Shown piece after piece: positions 23,617 through 35,618 of a DNA stretch of 64,000 nt (its first letter is position 1; each line of letters starts with the position of its first letter). The translations under genes and the position numbers were made by a program. The notes under the pieces are model-generated. The model searched no databases. It was given only the letters and a program-made list of their open reading frames with translations, and had not been told where the DNA came from. The stretch covers positions 124,001 to 188,000 of the forward strand of contig JALRME010000037.1 in the NCBI GenBank assembly GCA_026120035.1, given 5' to 3'. The stretch comes from Coleophoma eucalyptorum. Lineage: Eukaryota; Ascomycota; Leotiomycetes; Helotiales; Dermateaceae.

Positions 23617-24584
23617 TCATATGTCTTGTTTACATGTCCAAGAGTCATCGCGTATCTGCGGCTCTCCTATCTTCTCATACCAGTCGGTCTCGGGAGAACC
23701 CACACAGTCGCCAATAGTACTTAATTCATAACCACTTCGTTGAAAACTCTGAACCGCATATGGAATGAGAATCTGTGCTGTTTGAACCTTTGTCTCGTGA
23801 TGAAGGATAAGAGCACTACTCAAGCCATTCTGGACAACCTGGTCGTAAATACTCTTTCCGTATTCGGGTGTGTGGCCTATGCCATCCGCATCTTGGACCG
23901 AAACGTCCCAGTTAAACATTTCGTAGTCCATTTGAGACAGGACTTCTTCTACTAAAGCATTGCTTGCTCCGAAAGGTAATCGCATAAAGCGCGGACGAAC
24001 CCCGAGTATACGAATGAATGCTTTTTCCAGTCGTGACATCTCATATCGAATCTCGGAGGCGTTAAGTTCAGTGAGATCTCTGTGCGACCAAGTATGAGAT
24101 CCTATCTGGTGACCAGACTCATAGAGACTTTTGAGCAATGTCACGCTTTCTCTAGTGTGATTCATAAGTAACCTTCGGTAATCAGGGGGCCTTCGTCTTA
24201 CTCGCTGTATATGCACCTGAAATTGTACCCATTTACAAAGAAGGTTCCACGAGCACCATATTTATCTAGTTCTTTTTGAATCTCTGCCACATTTTCGTGT
24301 ATACCATCGTCAAAAGTGAGCGCAATGTTATTTGCTCTGGTACAGTGGTGACGAATCGAAGGATTCCAAGCATCTAAATTGTGGTCCACCTTGAATTCCT
24401 CGTCCACCTTCAAGCCCTCTTCCACCTTGAATCCCTTTTCAGCTCTAAGAGGTTGTATTAGTAATTGCGATCTCAGTTTCACAGTTCAAGAGTTAGAATA
24501 AGCTTACTGGTGAAAATAAATGAATATCATAAAAATAGAGAACGTTATTACGACGAACACATATCTGGATCCAAAGGACCGCAT
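23617..24584 (-). CDS. Membrane-anchored polysaccharide deacetylase (NodB / chitin deacetylase-like, CE4)
   Basis: Metal-dependent CE4 hydrolase that removes N-acetyl groups from chitin-like or other amino-sugar polymers at the cell surface. Three exons (24508-24584, 24202-24444, 23617-24151) join to 284 aa. A newly seen first exon supplies an uncleaved-looking hydrophobic segment (residues 8-24), so the protein is probably a type II membrane or secreted protein. Next comes a short K-V-E/D-E repeat linker. NodB motifs: T-F-D-D-G at 69-73 (catalytic base Asp and metal Asp), metal-binding H-T-W-S-H at 126-130, R-L-P-F-G at 164-168, then D-W-D-V-like and H-H-E-T motifs. Divergent neighbour of a GT2 polysaccharide synthase at 25698, suggesting a joint role in a deacetylated surface polymer. 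Confidence 0.92.
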
Positions 24585-25697
24585 AGTGTTCGATTTGGGC
24601 ATCACAATTAATAGCGAAAAAGTAAATTTTAACAAATATAAGTATAAAAGTCTTTAAAAACTTAATGGAATCTATAAGAGACTCATCAGAAGTTCACACA
24701 GCTTCATTTTCAGTAGGCTGATCCGAGCTAATTAGAGACAAGATGAAGTTCCTTGCATTTCTAGTTTTGCAGAAAAGAAGGGTACTCCTTGTAATCTCAT
24801 ATCCGTAGAAACACTAGACAAAATACCCATGACATGCATTGGCCATTCTTCACTATCAATATGCAATCTTTGAGGTAGAAAATGCTGGAAGACTTTTTTC
24901 CATGGTTCATCGACTAGGTTTGAGGTTTGTTGTACATCTCCAATAGGACGAGGAAAATTGAGAATGTTTTTTTGCTCTCTCCTGACTGTAAGCCATAACG
25001 TTATTTGAATTACATTTTTCCAAGAGTTACGTATGCAGAATTGATTTTATCTCCACTGTATGTTATCAATGGACCTACCGAGGCTTAGGGTTACCCTAAC
25101 TCAAAGTTGCCAGATACCGCGGTGTGAAGAATAAGAGGGGCCAGGTGGACAATTGAAATGCAGATTTTCTTACCCACATCACAAAATATGCTAGGCCTTT
25201 CAGTCGATCATCCGACGAGGTTTTCTTTGGAGGCTCGCTAATAGCTATGACCTTCGTCGCTTATAAACTGGGGTCAAAGTGGAGGTCTAATTACTACAAG
25301 CAATTTATCATGCATCTCCACAACGGTCCTGGTAGTGTTTATACGGATATATACGGATATCGGTCGGAATAGACTGGGTAACACCCAAAAAAGAGTACAT
25401 GACAGCGGAGCCGACCCATAATTCAGACATCACCAACTACCAAACACTTTGTATCGATGGAACCTTTGATTCGGGGCTTACATACCGCCTTGGAGTTATA
25501 TATCCGAGGACTTCGAAGTCTAGACTTATTGAAAATCATTCAGAATTATACTCCACCTAAAATCAAAGAAATGATGCCCTTACAGCTCAACACTAGGTTT
25601 AGATTGTCTCAGAACCTTTGATATAAAGTCACATCGCTAGTCTATTCTCTTGTGTTGCCTCTAAATTAATTTTATATCTTCTTTGGTAGACGTCAAA
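24585..25697. other. Divergent promoter region, deacetylase / GT2 synthase
   Basis: About 1.1 kb, no other gene. Contains a telomere-like palindrome TTAGGGT-T-ACCCTAA at 25085-25099 and a short tandem of ATATACGGAT near 25340. Confidence 0.5.
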
Positions 25698-27632
25698 ATG
25701 GACCCAAAATGCAACTCTCTCCCAGTTCCTCCAACTCAGTTAACTTTAGCGATAAATTATGTCTTGTGTGCGCTAGCCGCCTGCTTAGTCCTTTATCTTT
25801 CTCCTCTACTCAGACATCCTATCTTAGTCTACACACTCTACAACATACTGCTTACCGAGATCGCAAGACGCAAGAGTGAAAAGAGAACTCAAAGATTCAC
25901 AGATACAGAAGATGGCAAAGTTGATATTGAGAAGATGGCCCTACAATCTATACCATCAATAGCCACGATTGTAGGGTACCGAGAGGATCCTTCACTATAT
26001 CAACGTTGCTTAGAGTCTTACCGAGACATGGATAACATCGAAATGCTTGTTGCTGGTATTGATGGTAATGAAGAATCAGATCTAGAGATGGTGAAGATAT
26101 TCAACGAGGTATGGAAACAATGTAAAGTAAAAAACGGTCAAAGTTAAGACAAGTCAGGTATTTCCTCATGAATCGGCGGTAATCTCTTTTAAAGAGCCAC
26201 TGGGACATATGGCCGATAGGATCGGAAAGACATGGTTGAAGCAGCAGTCAGACAAGAATTCTGAGAAGCTGCAAGCTCCAAGGCAGTTTTCAGCAAAATT
26301 AGCCAAGGAGGAAGCCCATCAGTTTGCACTTAAGCATGTTTGCCAGCATGTCTGGAACACTCTTGACGAATTTGGAGTATTCCAATCGGAGAAAGTAATC
26401 AGACGTTTGTGTGTATCCCAGCCGCATGTCAGCAAGAAGGAAATCATGTTTACGGTATTTGTCCTATCTTTGGTTATAGGTCAGAAGTACGGCATAGACT
26501 TCCTTTGGTCTTCGGACTCCGACACTATTCTAAGACCAAATGCGGTTAGGGATACAATTAGATGCGTAGCTTCAGAAGATTTAGCTGGGGGAGCAGCATG
26601 TGCACTTACTGTACACAATGGCCAAGATTCGATTGTTGCTCGCCTCGTAGAGGCTTCCTACTGGAATGACATGATTATCACCAGAAGTCAAACTGGTGCA
26701 TTTGATGCCACAGAGTGCCAACCAGGGCCTTGTGCAGCTTTTAGGTTAAATGCATTGGCAGAAATTATCATGCCGTGGTACACACAAAGAATCGGCCGTT
26801 TCAGACCCGTAAGATGCTACCCGGCCACATTCTCATTGCATAATGACACGTGCTGACTTTTCTTCCAGGTTGTAAATGAAGATAGGCACTTGACAACAAA
26901 CTTGTTACTGCATAGCTGGAAAGTATTATTTTATTCTGGCGCAGTAGTAGAGACAGATACGCCAACTACTCTTGTGAGATGGCTTCAACAGCAGGTAAGT
27001 GCCATGTGTTTCTTATTTAAATTCGCTGAGTGTTAATGTCACTATTCTAGATACGTTGGTCTCGAGCTACGCATATAGAGACCTATGTTTACCCCCGAGT
27101 CTATGCTCTAAGCGGTCCTATTTACTTTACATCAGTATTTATCCGGAATTTTGCACCATTTATTTTTGGCTACCATTGTATTAAATACGTCTTATTTGGT
27201 CTGACAACCGACTCCTACAACATAAGCGATATCGCCCTTCGCGTAATTCTATACCTAGCATACAACTGTTTTCTGTATGGGCAAGTGCTCTCGTTGAAGG
27301 GTTTTCTCTGGGTAATCTTATCGCAGCTCTTCTACCAAATACCCGCAGCAGGTATTGGATTCTGGGGACTTGTTAGTGCTACGGAAGGGGGCTGGGGGAC
27401 TAGTATGCGCAACTCAGCTGAGATGGCAAAACAGAAAGGAGGATGGCGTGACCGTATACAACTGACAGCCATTATGATCCTTTGGATGGGATTTATTGGA
27501 GCAGCATGTGGAAGATTCCTTGCTGAAAATTTTTCGCACAGTGCCTGGCAGGTAGTTCTTGAAACGGTTGTGTCTTTTGCTTTTGCATCGCTGCTTACAT
27601 TCTATGCTCTTTTCAAAGACTTATGGATCTAA
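25698..27632 (+). CDS. Type 2 glycosyltransferase, hyaluronan/chitin synthase-like
   Basis: Processive membrane GT2 that polymerises a surface polysaccharide from nucleotide sugars. Four exons (25698-26108, 26158-26808, 26869-26994, 27051-27632) join to 589 aa. One TM helix precedes the cytosolic domain and several follow it. GT2 signatures: Asp122 in V-A-G-I-D-G-N, the metal-binding D-S-D at 257-259, the catalytic E-D-R-H (Asp359), and the product-binding Q-x-x-R-W at 395-399, split by an intron right after Gln396. The same overall layout occurs in fungal GT2 proteins described as needed for hyphal growth on surfaces and in cryptococcal Cps1. The product (hyaluronan, chitin-like or other) cannot be told. 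Paired with a deacetylase. Confidence 0.92.
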
Positions 27633-28497
27633 GTTTTATGCCAAAACAACTTGTGCTACATCTAAATACTTTCTGCATTAATATATACTTTCTTTCTATT
27701 CAATAGCATATAAAGAAATACTAAGCCCTGTGGAGAGAGAGGTTAAACTACTATTGAATTTGCCGAAGCCCAGGGCAATTGACTATATTTTGAATATCGT
27801 GAATTTCTTCTTTTGAAATTGTGTTTGAACTGTGATATCTCTCTTCTTTTCTTACCATGATCTACGAATTGAAGTTCAATACTCCGCCAGAGGTAGTACT
27901 ATTTATTGTGAGACTGAGCAGTTCATGTGTAAAACTGTGAGTAATCCAACCTTATCCTCGGCTCCATATAGTGCGCCCAAATGTGCGTATATACATACAG
28001 ATTTTGGTGTCAAAATGAGAGTATAGCTAATTGGGCTATCTGGCACTTCGTAGGCCTCAGAACTGAGGAAATACAGTTCTAGAAAACCTCACAACACGTA
28101 GTGTTACGAACTCAATTACAATGCAAATACGAAATACCCTAACCCTACGAAGCTTGGCATCTGCCACGACTATGTCACACACACGTGACTTGTCCTAGAA
28201 AATTCAATGCAGGCATAGAACCGTACCATCCCCTCCACGACATGTCATCGGACTAGTGATGATCAGAGGTGTGTTGAACGATTACCCTCTACCATTAATC
28301 TTTTACCAGTCCTGTGACCGTATTTCACAGGGTATCCCAAAGAGGACGGGCCTTGTTGTTCAGACTCAAGCTCAACAAACTATTGCGGCGTCTTACTACC
28401 TCTTACCACCGATCAATTATTCAATCATATCATAAAAACCACACCGGCGTTCCGAACATCCAGTGCTTGAATTCTGTCAGGAACTAATACCTAAACC
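27633..28497. other. Intergenic region
   Basis: About 860 bp, no gene supported. Contains a two-unit telomere-like word CCCTAACCCTA at 28137-28147. Confidence 0.5.
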
Positions 28498-30909
28498 ATG
28501 GCCATGGTATTCAACTCCAAGCTCAAACCCAAATCCAAATCTAAATCGCCGTCCTTCTATGAGTCCCTCAACACCCAGGACTACGAGATCCGAATGCTGA
28601 CGCTGCTGCCTAGCCCACCTGAATCCATCATAAGCTGCACGTTGGAAACAACGCCCTTAATAAATTTCTACAATTATACAGCTCTCTCATATTGTTGGGG
28701 TGATCCGGACAATACAACAAACATCATCGTAAACGATATCCAATATCCAGTTACTGTCAATCTTGCGACCGCACTACGTAGACTTCGCTCACTGAAAGTC
28801 ACCCGGGTATGGGTTGACGCACTATGTATTGATCAGGCCAACGATAGAGAGAAAGATCATCAGATTCGGTACATGAAGTACATCTACGCCAGAGCAGAGA
28901 CGACCTATGCCTGGATGGGAACGGGCGAGTCTGATGGCTCTGATGCCGCGATATTTCTCCTCAAAACATCACTACTTGCACGCACCACTAAACTGGAGAA
29001 TGTTCCACACGCCCATCCGCCGCTTTCAAAAAAATTCAAACCGATTTATTCTGTCCCTGCCACCCGTGATAAACATACATTTCCAAATCGCTGCGAGAAA
29101 TGTCTATATGAGAGCGATTTCCCAGCAGTGGTCGCTTTCTTTGGTCTGGACTATTGGAAACGGCGTTGGATTATTCAAGAGATTGCAGCATCGCCCAGCG
29201 TCCAAATATTATGCGGCTGCGAAGATATATCTCTGAATGACATGAAAGCGGCGATTTCAAAATTACAGGCTTCTTGCTACTGGACTTCAGAAGTTGCTAA
29301 AGTCTACTGGCATCTTGAACAAGTCTTATCCTTCCGCAAATCCTTCGAGTCAGGCAAGAAGTTTCAACTGTGCAGGGCGATCAAGATGAGTCAATACTCG
29401 CTTTCCATAGATGCCCGGGATAAGATCTTTGCCATACTGGGAATCTGTCAAGATGGGTCTGATTTGGTCCCTCAGGCGCTAGGATACCAGCATCCTGTTG
29501 AGACTATTGTTATGTATATCACAAGGGCTTTGATCCATAAAACTGGATCTCTTGATTTCATCCTCAACAATGTAATCAATGGAACTGTTCAACCAGCCCT
29601 TCCAGCTTGGGCACCAGACTGGCTCTCCCACAGTCTTTCTGAAGATATTTATCAACTGGCAGAAAAGCAGCACGCACACCTGAAGGTACTCGCGTCAGAC
29701 GATTTGCCAATTCACAGTAGGGTACTTCGTGTGCAAGGGGTTGTTCTTGGTACGGTCTCTTACGCAACCTCGGCCATAGTGTCCTCAAATCGCTATTCAG
29801 GTCGTGCTATATCTTCGGGGCTTACAATTCCATTTTACTATTCCTCAAATCGAGACATTGTCGTCGCACTTACCGCTTGTCTTGCGGGAATGTCCCTCAT
29901 ACCAAGAGCTAATAGCGGAACTGGTCTGGACACCCACCCTTTAAGTAAGCAGACAATCAGCAAACTATTTTCTCCAAGTATGCAAATACTTGACGGACGC
30001 TATGATGAACACGATGCTTCTTTTGCCGCTCCTGATTTGTTGAGAAGTGAGCAGATGGTAAACAAATTCTCGAATGCACCATATACCGCTTCTACTATTG
30101 TCAACGCATTCCGTGGTACCTGGACGTCTCTACAAGACCGTTACAATCTCTGTAGTCATGTTGAACCAGGGACTTCTCTTAAAGGCGGCAGCCCAAAGTC
30201 AACTGGGCAAGTCTTTGATGCATGGATGCAAGCTCATGCAGATTTCCCAATCCATGGGAAAACTTTAGATACATGGATGACTGACAATTTATACCTTCGA
30301 ATCTGGATAATTTTGTCTAAATTCTCCCTGATACGGGGGTTCATTCTAATGTGCACTGAGGCGGGTTTATTTACTTTTTTAATTTGGATATCTATGGGGG
30401 TTTTTGAGTCAGTTATGCCAGAGTCGAAGATCGTATTATCATTCGCTACAGTTTCAGTCGGGCTTTTTACCTTCATGCCCACGATTGGGTGGTATCTCAT
30501 GGTAGGTTTCCAGCAAGCGGCTAAGCTCACACAGTGGTGCATCACTTGGGATCTAAGTGAGTTGTCGACAGACTTTGCACTTGGTTTAGAGCGTTCTATC
30601 ACTGAGTCTAGGCGGCTCGTTGTCTCAAACAAAGGATTTCTCGCCATGGCCTGCCATGCAGCACAGCCTGGCGATATAATATGTTTACTAGTAGGCTGTT
30701 CACAAGCTGTCATCTTTCGTCCAGCAGGGCAAGATGCTCAACTGCGGCAGCGATATCAGATTATTGGCACAGCATGCGTCCAATTATCTCAACAGGATCA
30801 GGAAAAGTATAAGGGTTTTCAATTTGATGATAAGCTTGGGCTTCAGGATCGTACTTTGATTGAGGAGTACAAGAGATGTGGCAGCTTGCAAGAATTCGAT
30901 TTGATTTGA
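28498..30909 (+). CDS. HET-domain (heterokaryon incompatibility) protein
   Basis: Single-exon, 803-aa protein with an N-terminal HET domain (roughly residues 55-270). The three conserved blocks are visible: Y-T-A-L-S-Y-C-W-G-D, the R-V-W-V-D-A-L-C-I-D-Q block with Q-I-x-x-M-x-x-I-Y, and a L-x-Y-W-x-R-R-W-I-I-Q-E segment. HET domains drive programmed cell death or non-self responses when genetically different hyphae fuse. The C-terminal half has two likely TM segments (about 617-680) and a L-A-M-A-x-x-A-A-Q-P-G-D-I-I-C-L-L-V-G segment, typical of large HET proteins. No NACHT, WD40 or other partner domain is seen. Confidence 0.95.
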   Translation: MAMVFNSKLKPKSKSKSPSFYESLNTQDYEIRMLTLLPSPPESIISCTLETTPLINFYNYTALSYCWGDPDNTTNIIVNDIQYPVTVNLATALRRLRSLKVTRVWVDALCIDQANDREKDHQIRYMKYIYARAETTYAWMGTGESDGSDAAIFLLKTSLLARTTKLENVPHAHPPLSKKFKPIYSVPATRDKHTFPNRCEKCLYESDFPAVVAFFGLDYWKRRWIIQEIAASPSVQILCGCEDISLNDMKAAISKLQASCYWTSEVAKVYWHLEQVLSFRKSFESGKKFQLCRAIKMSQYSLSIDARDKIFAILGICQDGSDLVPQALGYQHPVETIVMYITRALIHKTGSLDFILNNVINGTVQPALPAWAPDWLSHSLSEDIYQLAEKQHAHLKVLASDDLPIHSRVLRVQGVVLGTVSYATSAIVSSNRYSGRAISSGLTIPFYYSSNRDIVVALTACLAGMSLIPRANSGTGLDTHPLSKQTISKLFSPSMQILDGRYDEHDASFAAPDLLRSEQMVNKFSNAPYTASTIVNAFRGTWTSLQDRYNLCSHVEPGTSLKGGSPKSTGQVFDAWMQAHADFPIHGKTLDTWMTDNLYLRIWIILSKFSLIRGFILMCTEAGLFTFLIWISMGVFESVMPESKIVLSFATVSVGLFTFMPTIGWYLMVGFQQAAKLTQWCITWDLSELSTDFALGLERSITESRRLVVSNKGFLAMACHAAQPGDIICLLVGCSQAVIFRPAGQDAQLRQRYQIIGTACVQLSQQDQEKYKGFQFDDKLGLQDRTLIEEYKRCGSLQEFDLI

Positions 30910-31552
30910 TACATTTCTCTGAGGGCTAGGCCTCCGCATATAAATATACTCGATAGCAAATCTACTGATCATGATCTGTTTTATTTTGTGCGTTGTGAAT
31001 AGATATTTAAGGATACGACTCATTGCACGAGGCTTTTGAGATTTTATTAGCTCTATTAGAAGGAGCAGCTCTTGATGGCAGTTTTGACAATTTGGACGAA
31101 GTTACAAACCTAGAATACAAAACGTCATGACGCACAGCTTCAGAGCTTGTAAAGCAGTCTTCTTGCCATGAGTTCAGCGCAAAATTTATCGATACCGTTT
31201 TGAGAATACACAGCGCAAACAGAGCAGTCCCCTATGCTTGGATCTGCAGTAACTTATCTACGCCTGTTCTCCCACCTACTTTTTCTCCTTTGCATTATTA
31301 CTTGCTCTTCTCTGGGAGATGATCCTGATAATAGCACGTCCGGTGGAGCTCACCACACGTAGAATAAATTCACTCCATCTCGCCTAGCTTTCTCCTCCAA
31401 TTGCGGCCGCGTAGCAACACTTTCTTCTTAATGCCTCATGTCGCTTACTCATCCTGCCTCAGAAAACCCAAAAAAAATCCACACCCCTGCTTACAATTTG
31501 GAATAAAAGTCCAGATAACGGAACGAACCACAACAATCAGTTAACCAAACAA
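30910..31552. other. Intergenic region upstream of tRNA-Ile
   Basis: No supported gene in about 640 bp. Confidence 0.5.
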
Positions 31553-31653
31553 GATCGTTTAGCTCAGTTGGTTAGAGCGTGGTGCTAATACTTTGGCCTC
31601 TCTAAGAGACATTGTACACGCCAAGGTCGCGAGTTCGACCCTCGTAATGATCA
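31553..31653 (+). tRNA. tRNA-Ile (anticodon AAU) with intron
   Basis: Cloverleaf assembled by hand. A 7-bp acceptor stem (GATCGTT with AATGATC, one G-T wobble) leads to the discriminator A at 31653. The D arm has stem GCTC/GAGC, and the box A-like TAGCTCAGTTGG is present. The anticodon stem TGGTG/CGCCA flanks the loop CTAATA, anticodon AAT. The T arm is GCGAG-TTCGACC-CTCGT. An intron of about 27 nt (approximately 31591-31617) sits one base 3' of the anticodon, the standard position. A T run at 31665-31670 provides a Pol III terminator. Confidence 0.92.
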
Positions 31654-32265
31654 CGCAATTAATCTTTTTTGCTTCGGTTCTCTTTTTCTTCATGAATTGG
31701 CGATTAGAAGATGCGACTGGCCAATGAAGACGCTCAATTACCAAGTTAGGTGAGTAAGTAAGTATACCTGTTAGATCGTTTTAGCCTGGGAAGGTACAGA
31801 ACAGGAAGATAAATATATATTTACACATTTTGCTTCCTAGATCAAATACACATATTTTAAATAGAAACCACGATGCTGAGATTGAGTATCACGTGGTCAT
31901 TTACCGCTCTGCTTACTAAACGTCCGGGCAATCGCATTTCAACCAACATACACCATCATTCTAGCTTCTTCTACACCAAGCATGAAAACCACTGTTGGCA
32001 TCAGTTTTACAGGATGTAATACTTTCCTGCCATCGGAAATAATAAGTGAAGCCAAGTAAGTGCCCAAGGGTGGGGTTTGGGTTGCTATGCTGTGGATTAG
32101 TGATCCTCCAACTAGCAGGATGACCGGTTAAAGAGAATTGTAGACTAAAGTAGCTCGTGGATGACTCGAAGCATTTTGCTTCACGAACTCCACCATATCT
32201 TCCTCCTTTTATTCACATTTTCATAATTCCAGCACCCCCAACCTCTCGTTAGTTGAAAGGGCACC
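31654..32265. other. Intergenic region after tRNA
   Basis: About 610 bp containing the Pol III terminator and the promoter of the next MFS gene; no further gene seen. Confidence 0.5.
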
Positions 32266-34081
32266 ATGGCCTCAAGCGTTGACATCCAACTTACCGATTT
32301 GTTCAGTGACGATGACAATATACAGGAGAACATTGTCTCAACACCCAGGGTGCACGACACCATTTGGCGCAACACTTCTCCAAGCCAATCCCATGAGAAT
32401 GGGAGAGAGCAACCAGCATTACCCAGGGTTGATGGAGGCAAAGACGCCTGGCTATTTTTGACTGGCTGCTTTGTCATTGAGGCTCTGGTCTGGGGTGAGT
32501 GACGCCTTGGTTTCGCCTTGTCAATTCGTCATACCCTCGTTTATAAGTCAAGTCTTGCAGTAACTGTCTTATTTGGTGTCATGGTCAATGCAAATGTTAG
32601 ATAAACGTCTCGCTGAAAGTCTTTGCGAAATCCCGTTGGCCCTGGCACTAAGGCAAGATTCAACACTTAAGTTAACTCACATGAACTGAAGTTATCGGCA
32701 GAGATTAGAAACAGTATGAATACAGTGGCAAGTCCCTGAGATGAAGACGTGGAGCTCTGTACGATATAGTTCTTGTCATTTGGAAGTCCATCTGATGAGA
32801 AGTGTGCAGTTTAATACCGTTGTAGCTGGGATGACGAAGCCTCATAGGATTTTATGGAGGCTTCTTTTGTGATACAAGCCTAATTTTGACTATTAAATTT
32901 ACTGACAATCCCACTACCTAGGATTTCCATTCTCATATGGCGTCTTTCAAGAATATTATATGAATTTACCCCTGTTTCGCAATGAATCCACCGGCATTGC
33001 CATTATCGGTACATCTGCATCGGGCATCATGTACCTCGGTGCACCCTTTGTCTTTACCACTCTACAGGCATGGCCGGGATTCAGACGTATTGCATCAATG
33101 CTTGGCCTGTTCATCATCTCAGTTGCCTTGGTTGCATCTTCCTTTTCAAGTACGGTGTGGCATCTAATTCTCACTCAAGGTATAATGTATGCTATTGGAG
33201 GTTCTCTTCTTTATTCTCCTACCATTCTTTACTTAGACGAATGGTTTATCAAACGTAAAGGCTTCGCTTTTGGGGTCATGTGGGCTGGAACAGGGACTTC
33301 GGGCATCATCGTCCCTTTGATCATGTCGTGGGGACTTGAAGCATACGGCTTCCGGACAATGTTGCGTGCTTGGGCGGTTACTCTCGTAGTACTCTCGACA
33401 CCCCTCATCTTCTACGTTAAGCCTCGTATTCCTAGGAATCACGCAAGCAATTCCCAACCGCGTCGTATCTCATATGACTTCCTAAAAACGCCAATATTCT
33501 GGCTGCTTCAAGCTGGAAATATTGTGGAAGGGTTGGGGTTCTTCATTCCTGGCATCTACCTCCCATCCTATGCCCGATATCTCGGTCTCAGTCGAACATC
33601 CGGCTCTTTAACCGTTGCTTTGTTCAATGGGGCCTCAGTCTTGGGTCAAGTCATGCTTGGCTGGCTTTGCGATCGATATCACGTCACAACGGTCATACTT
33701 ATTTCGACCATTGGTGCGACAATCTCCGTGTTTCTTCTCTGGGGCTTTTCTATGTCCCTTCCGTTGCTATGCGTTTTTGCTCTGACCTATGGAGCATTTG
33801 CTGGAGGTTTCACAAGCACATACTCTGGGGCTATCAAAGCAGTAAAGTTAAATACACCAAGTGCAGAGACCGGAACATTGTTTGGTATGCTGGCTGCGGG
33901 CCGAGGGATTGGTGCTGTGTGTTCAGGGCCGATAAGTGAAGCTTTGTTGGGCAGCCAGCCGTGGAAAGGCGAAGCCTTCATGGGATACGGGACTGGGTAT
34001 GGGGGCATTATGGTGTTTACAGGGTTGAGTGCGCTCTGTGGAGGATTGAGCTTCGTAGGAAAACAAGCAAAAATGATGTGA
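32266..34081 (+). CDS. MFS transporter, monocarboxylate porter (MCT/riboflavin-like) family
   Basis: Plasma-membrane transporter, 462 aa from two exons (32266-32494, 32922-34081). A soluble N-tail leads into D-G-G-K-D-A-W-L-F-L-x-G-C-F, the typical TM1 entry of fungal MCT homologues. It continues F-P-F-S-Y-G-V-F-Q-E-Y-Y, with later Y-S-P-T-I-L-Y-L-x-E-W-F-x-x-R-K-G-x-A-x-G. About 12 TM segments. Substrate (monocarboxylate, riboflavin or other) unknown. The intron is 427 bp, several times longer than any other in this window, with normal GTGAGT and CTAG ends. Confidence 0.9.
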
Positions 34082-34783
34082 GATTGATGTTTGATCACTG
34101 GAAGCATGGGTAGAAAATCAAATATTCAAAAGCTTTACTGATGCTCTACAAAGGGGGAAGGATATACAGTAAGAATGACTTAAATGCTCAATGTATAAGC
34201 ATTCTATTCGTATCATCTTCAATCATCATGACGTTGCCCTTTAGAGGGAAATGCAACTTTGGAACAGCTCTAACAATGATCAAGCAGGAAGGAGATAAGG
34301 CACTAGGAGAGTATGTGGCAGGAAAGTCTTTTCGCATTTCTAGGGTTTTCCCCAACCACCAAGAGGGCGGTCGACAACGGAAACGCAACAATTATCACGA
34401 AATGGACTTCCCCAAATGCCAGTTTCCGGGGTTACGTTTCGCCGTTGGCGGGTGCCGGGGCTTACCAGAGCCGTTCGTCACTTGAAAATGCAGATCACGG
34501 TCGGTTTAGCAGCCGCCAATTGATTGCCGTGCTAGGGTCCTGGTTGGACATTGCGGGAGTGGATGATGATCTCTTGGCAATTTAGAGTAAAAGCTTCCAA
34601 GTAATATGGCTAGGACATCATCAGTTGGAATAGAGCCTCGGCTGTATCGCTATTTTTGCCATTGGGAGAGAGTCGACGCGTGTCTCTTTGGCATTGAATC
34701 ATTGACCTGCAAACATATAAGCTCAGCCTGAACTACAAACATGCGGACCATCAACACAGCTTTTGCAAATAGTATACTTCAAG
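34082..34783. other. Intergenic region
   Basis: About 700 bp. Open frames at 34141-34485 and 34313-34585 have no recognisable motifs and overlap each other in different frames, so no gene is called. Confidence 0.45.
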
Positions 34784-35618
34784 ATGTTTCTCCGCACCAC
34801 TGCCGCCCTCCTAGCCTTGAGCAGGTCGGTCAGCCTCGTTGAGGCTGCCCTCACTAACAGCACCGACTGCGTTGAACTCCACTTCATGTTGGCCCGGGGT
34901 ACCACTGAAGGATATCCAGGAACAACTTACACTATGGCCGAACTTGTCGCTGACAATACTACCCTTACTTCTAACTACGAGAACATCATCTATCCAGCCG
35001 TTAGCGAAACCGCATCTGACAGCTATTTTGTTGGCGTCGCCGCCGTTGGCAGCCAGGTCAGTAGCTATGCTGCCGCTTGCCCTGATGCCAAAATCGTCTT
35101 GATTTCCTACTCCCAGGGTGCTTTGATTGTTGGAGATGCCCTTGCTGGAGGTGGTGGTGACTCGACTCTGGGTAATGCCACCCAGCCTCTGGTCTCCGAC
35201 GAGGTTTCCAAGCATAGTAAGTTGAAATAACACCCAATTCGTAAAAGTTTGTATAGTAATCACCTCACAGTTGCTGCCAACGTCTACTATGGTAACCCCA
35301 GACATGCACCATACCAACCATATGACATGGGCAACAACACCTGGAACGTCGCTGGCGTAAGCTCCCACCTCTTTTTGAATTTCCTTCTAGTAGGATTGAC
35401 ATAATACTAATCGGATCCTACAGAAATATCCCCGCTTAGAATATCAGGTCCAAAACCTACACGACCGCTATGTTAATGTCACTGCAGACTGGTGCAACAA
35501 CGGCGATGGAGTCTGCTCACCATCTGAAGGCGCTGATGCTCTCTCTTTACATATGGCTTATGCTAGTGACTATGATCCAGTTGCTGCCGCGTGGATCCTA
35601 AAGACAATTGGAGCATAG
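34784..35618 (+). CDS. Secreted cutinase / acetylxylan esterase (CE5)
   Basis: Secreted serine esterase acting on plant cutin or acetylated xylan. Three exons (34784-35216, 35271-35356, 35424-35618) join to 237 aa, the CE5 size. Residues 1-22 form a signal peptide. The core has A-R-G-T-T-E near the N-terminus, the nucleophile Ser110 in S-Y-S-Q-G, the catalytic Asp201 in a C-N-N-G-D-G-V-C loop and His216 in S-L-H-M-A-Y. Cysteines suit the family disulfides. The ATG at 34784 starts the signal peptide; an upstream frame extension uses no ATG. Tail-to-tail with a dead carboxylesterase. Cutinase versus xylan esterase cannot be decided here; the C-N-x-G-D-x-V-C loop occurs in both. Confidence 0.93.

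Noticed and set aside
30234..30713. 159-codon minus-strand frame
   Set aside because: Antisense to the intact HET gene, no motif.
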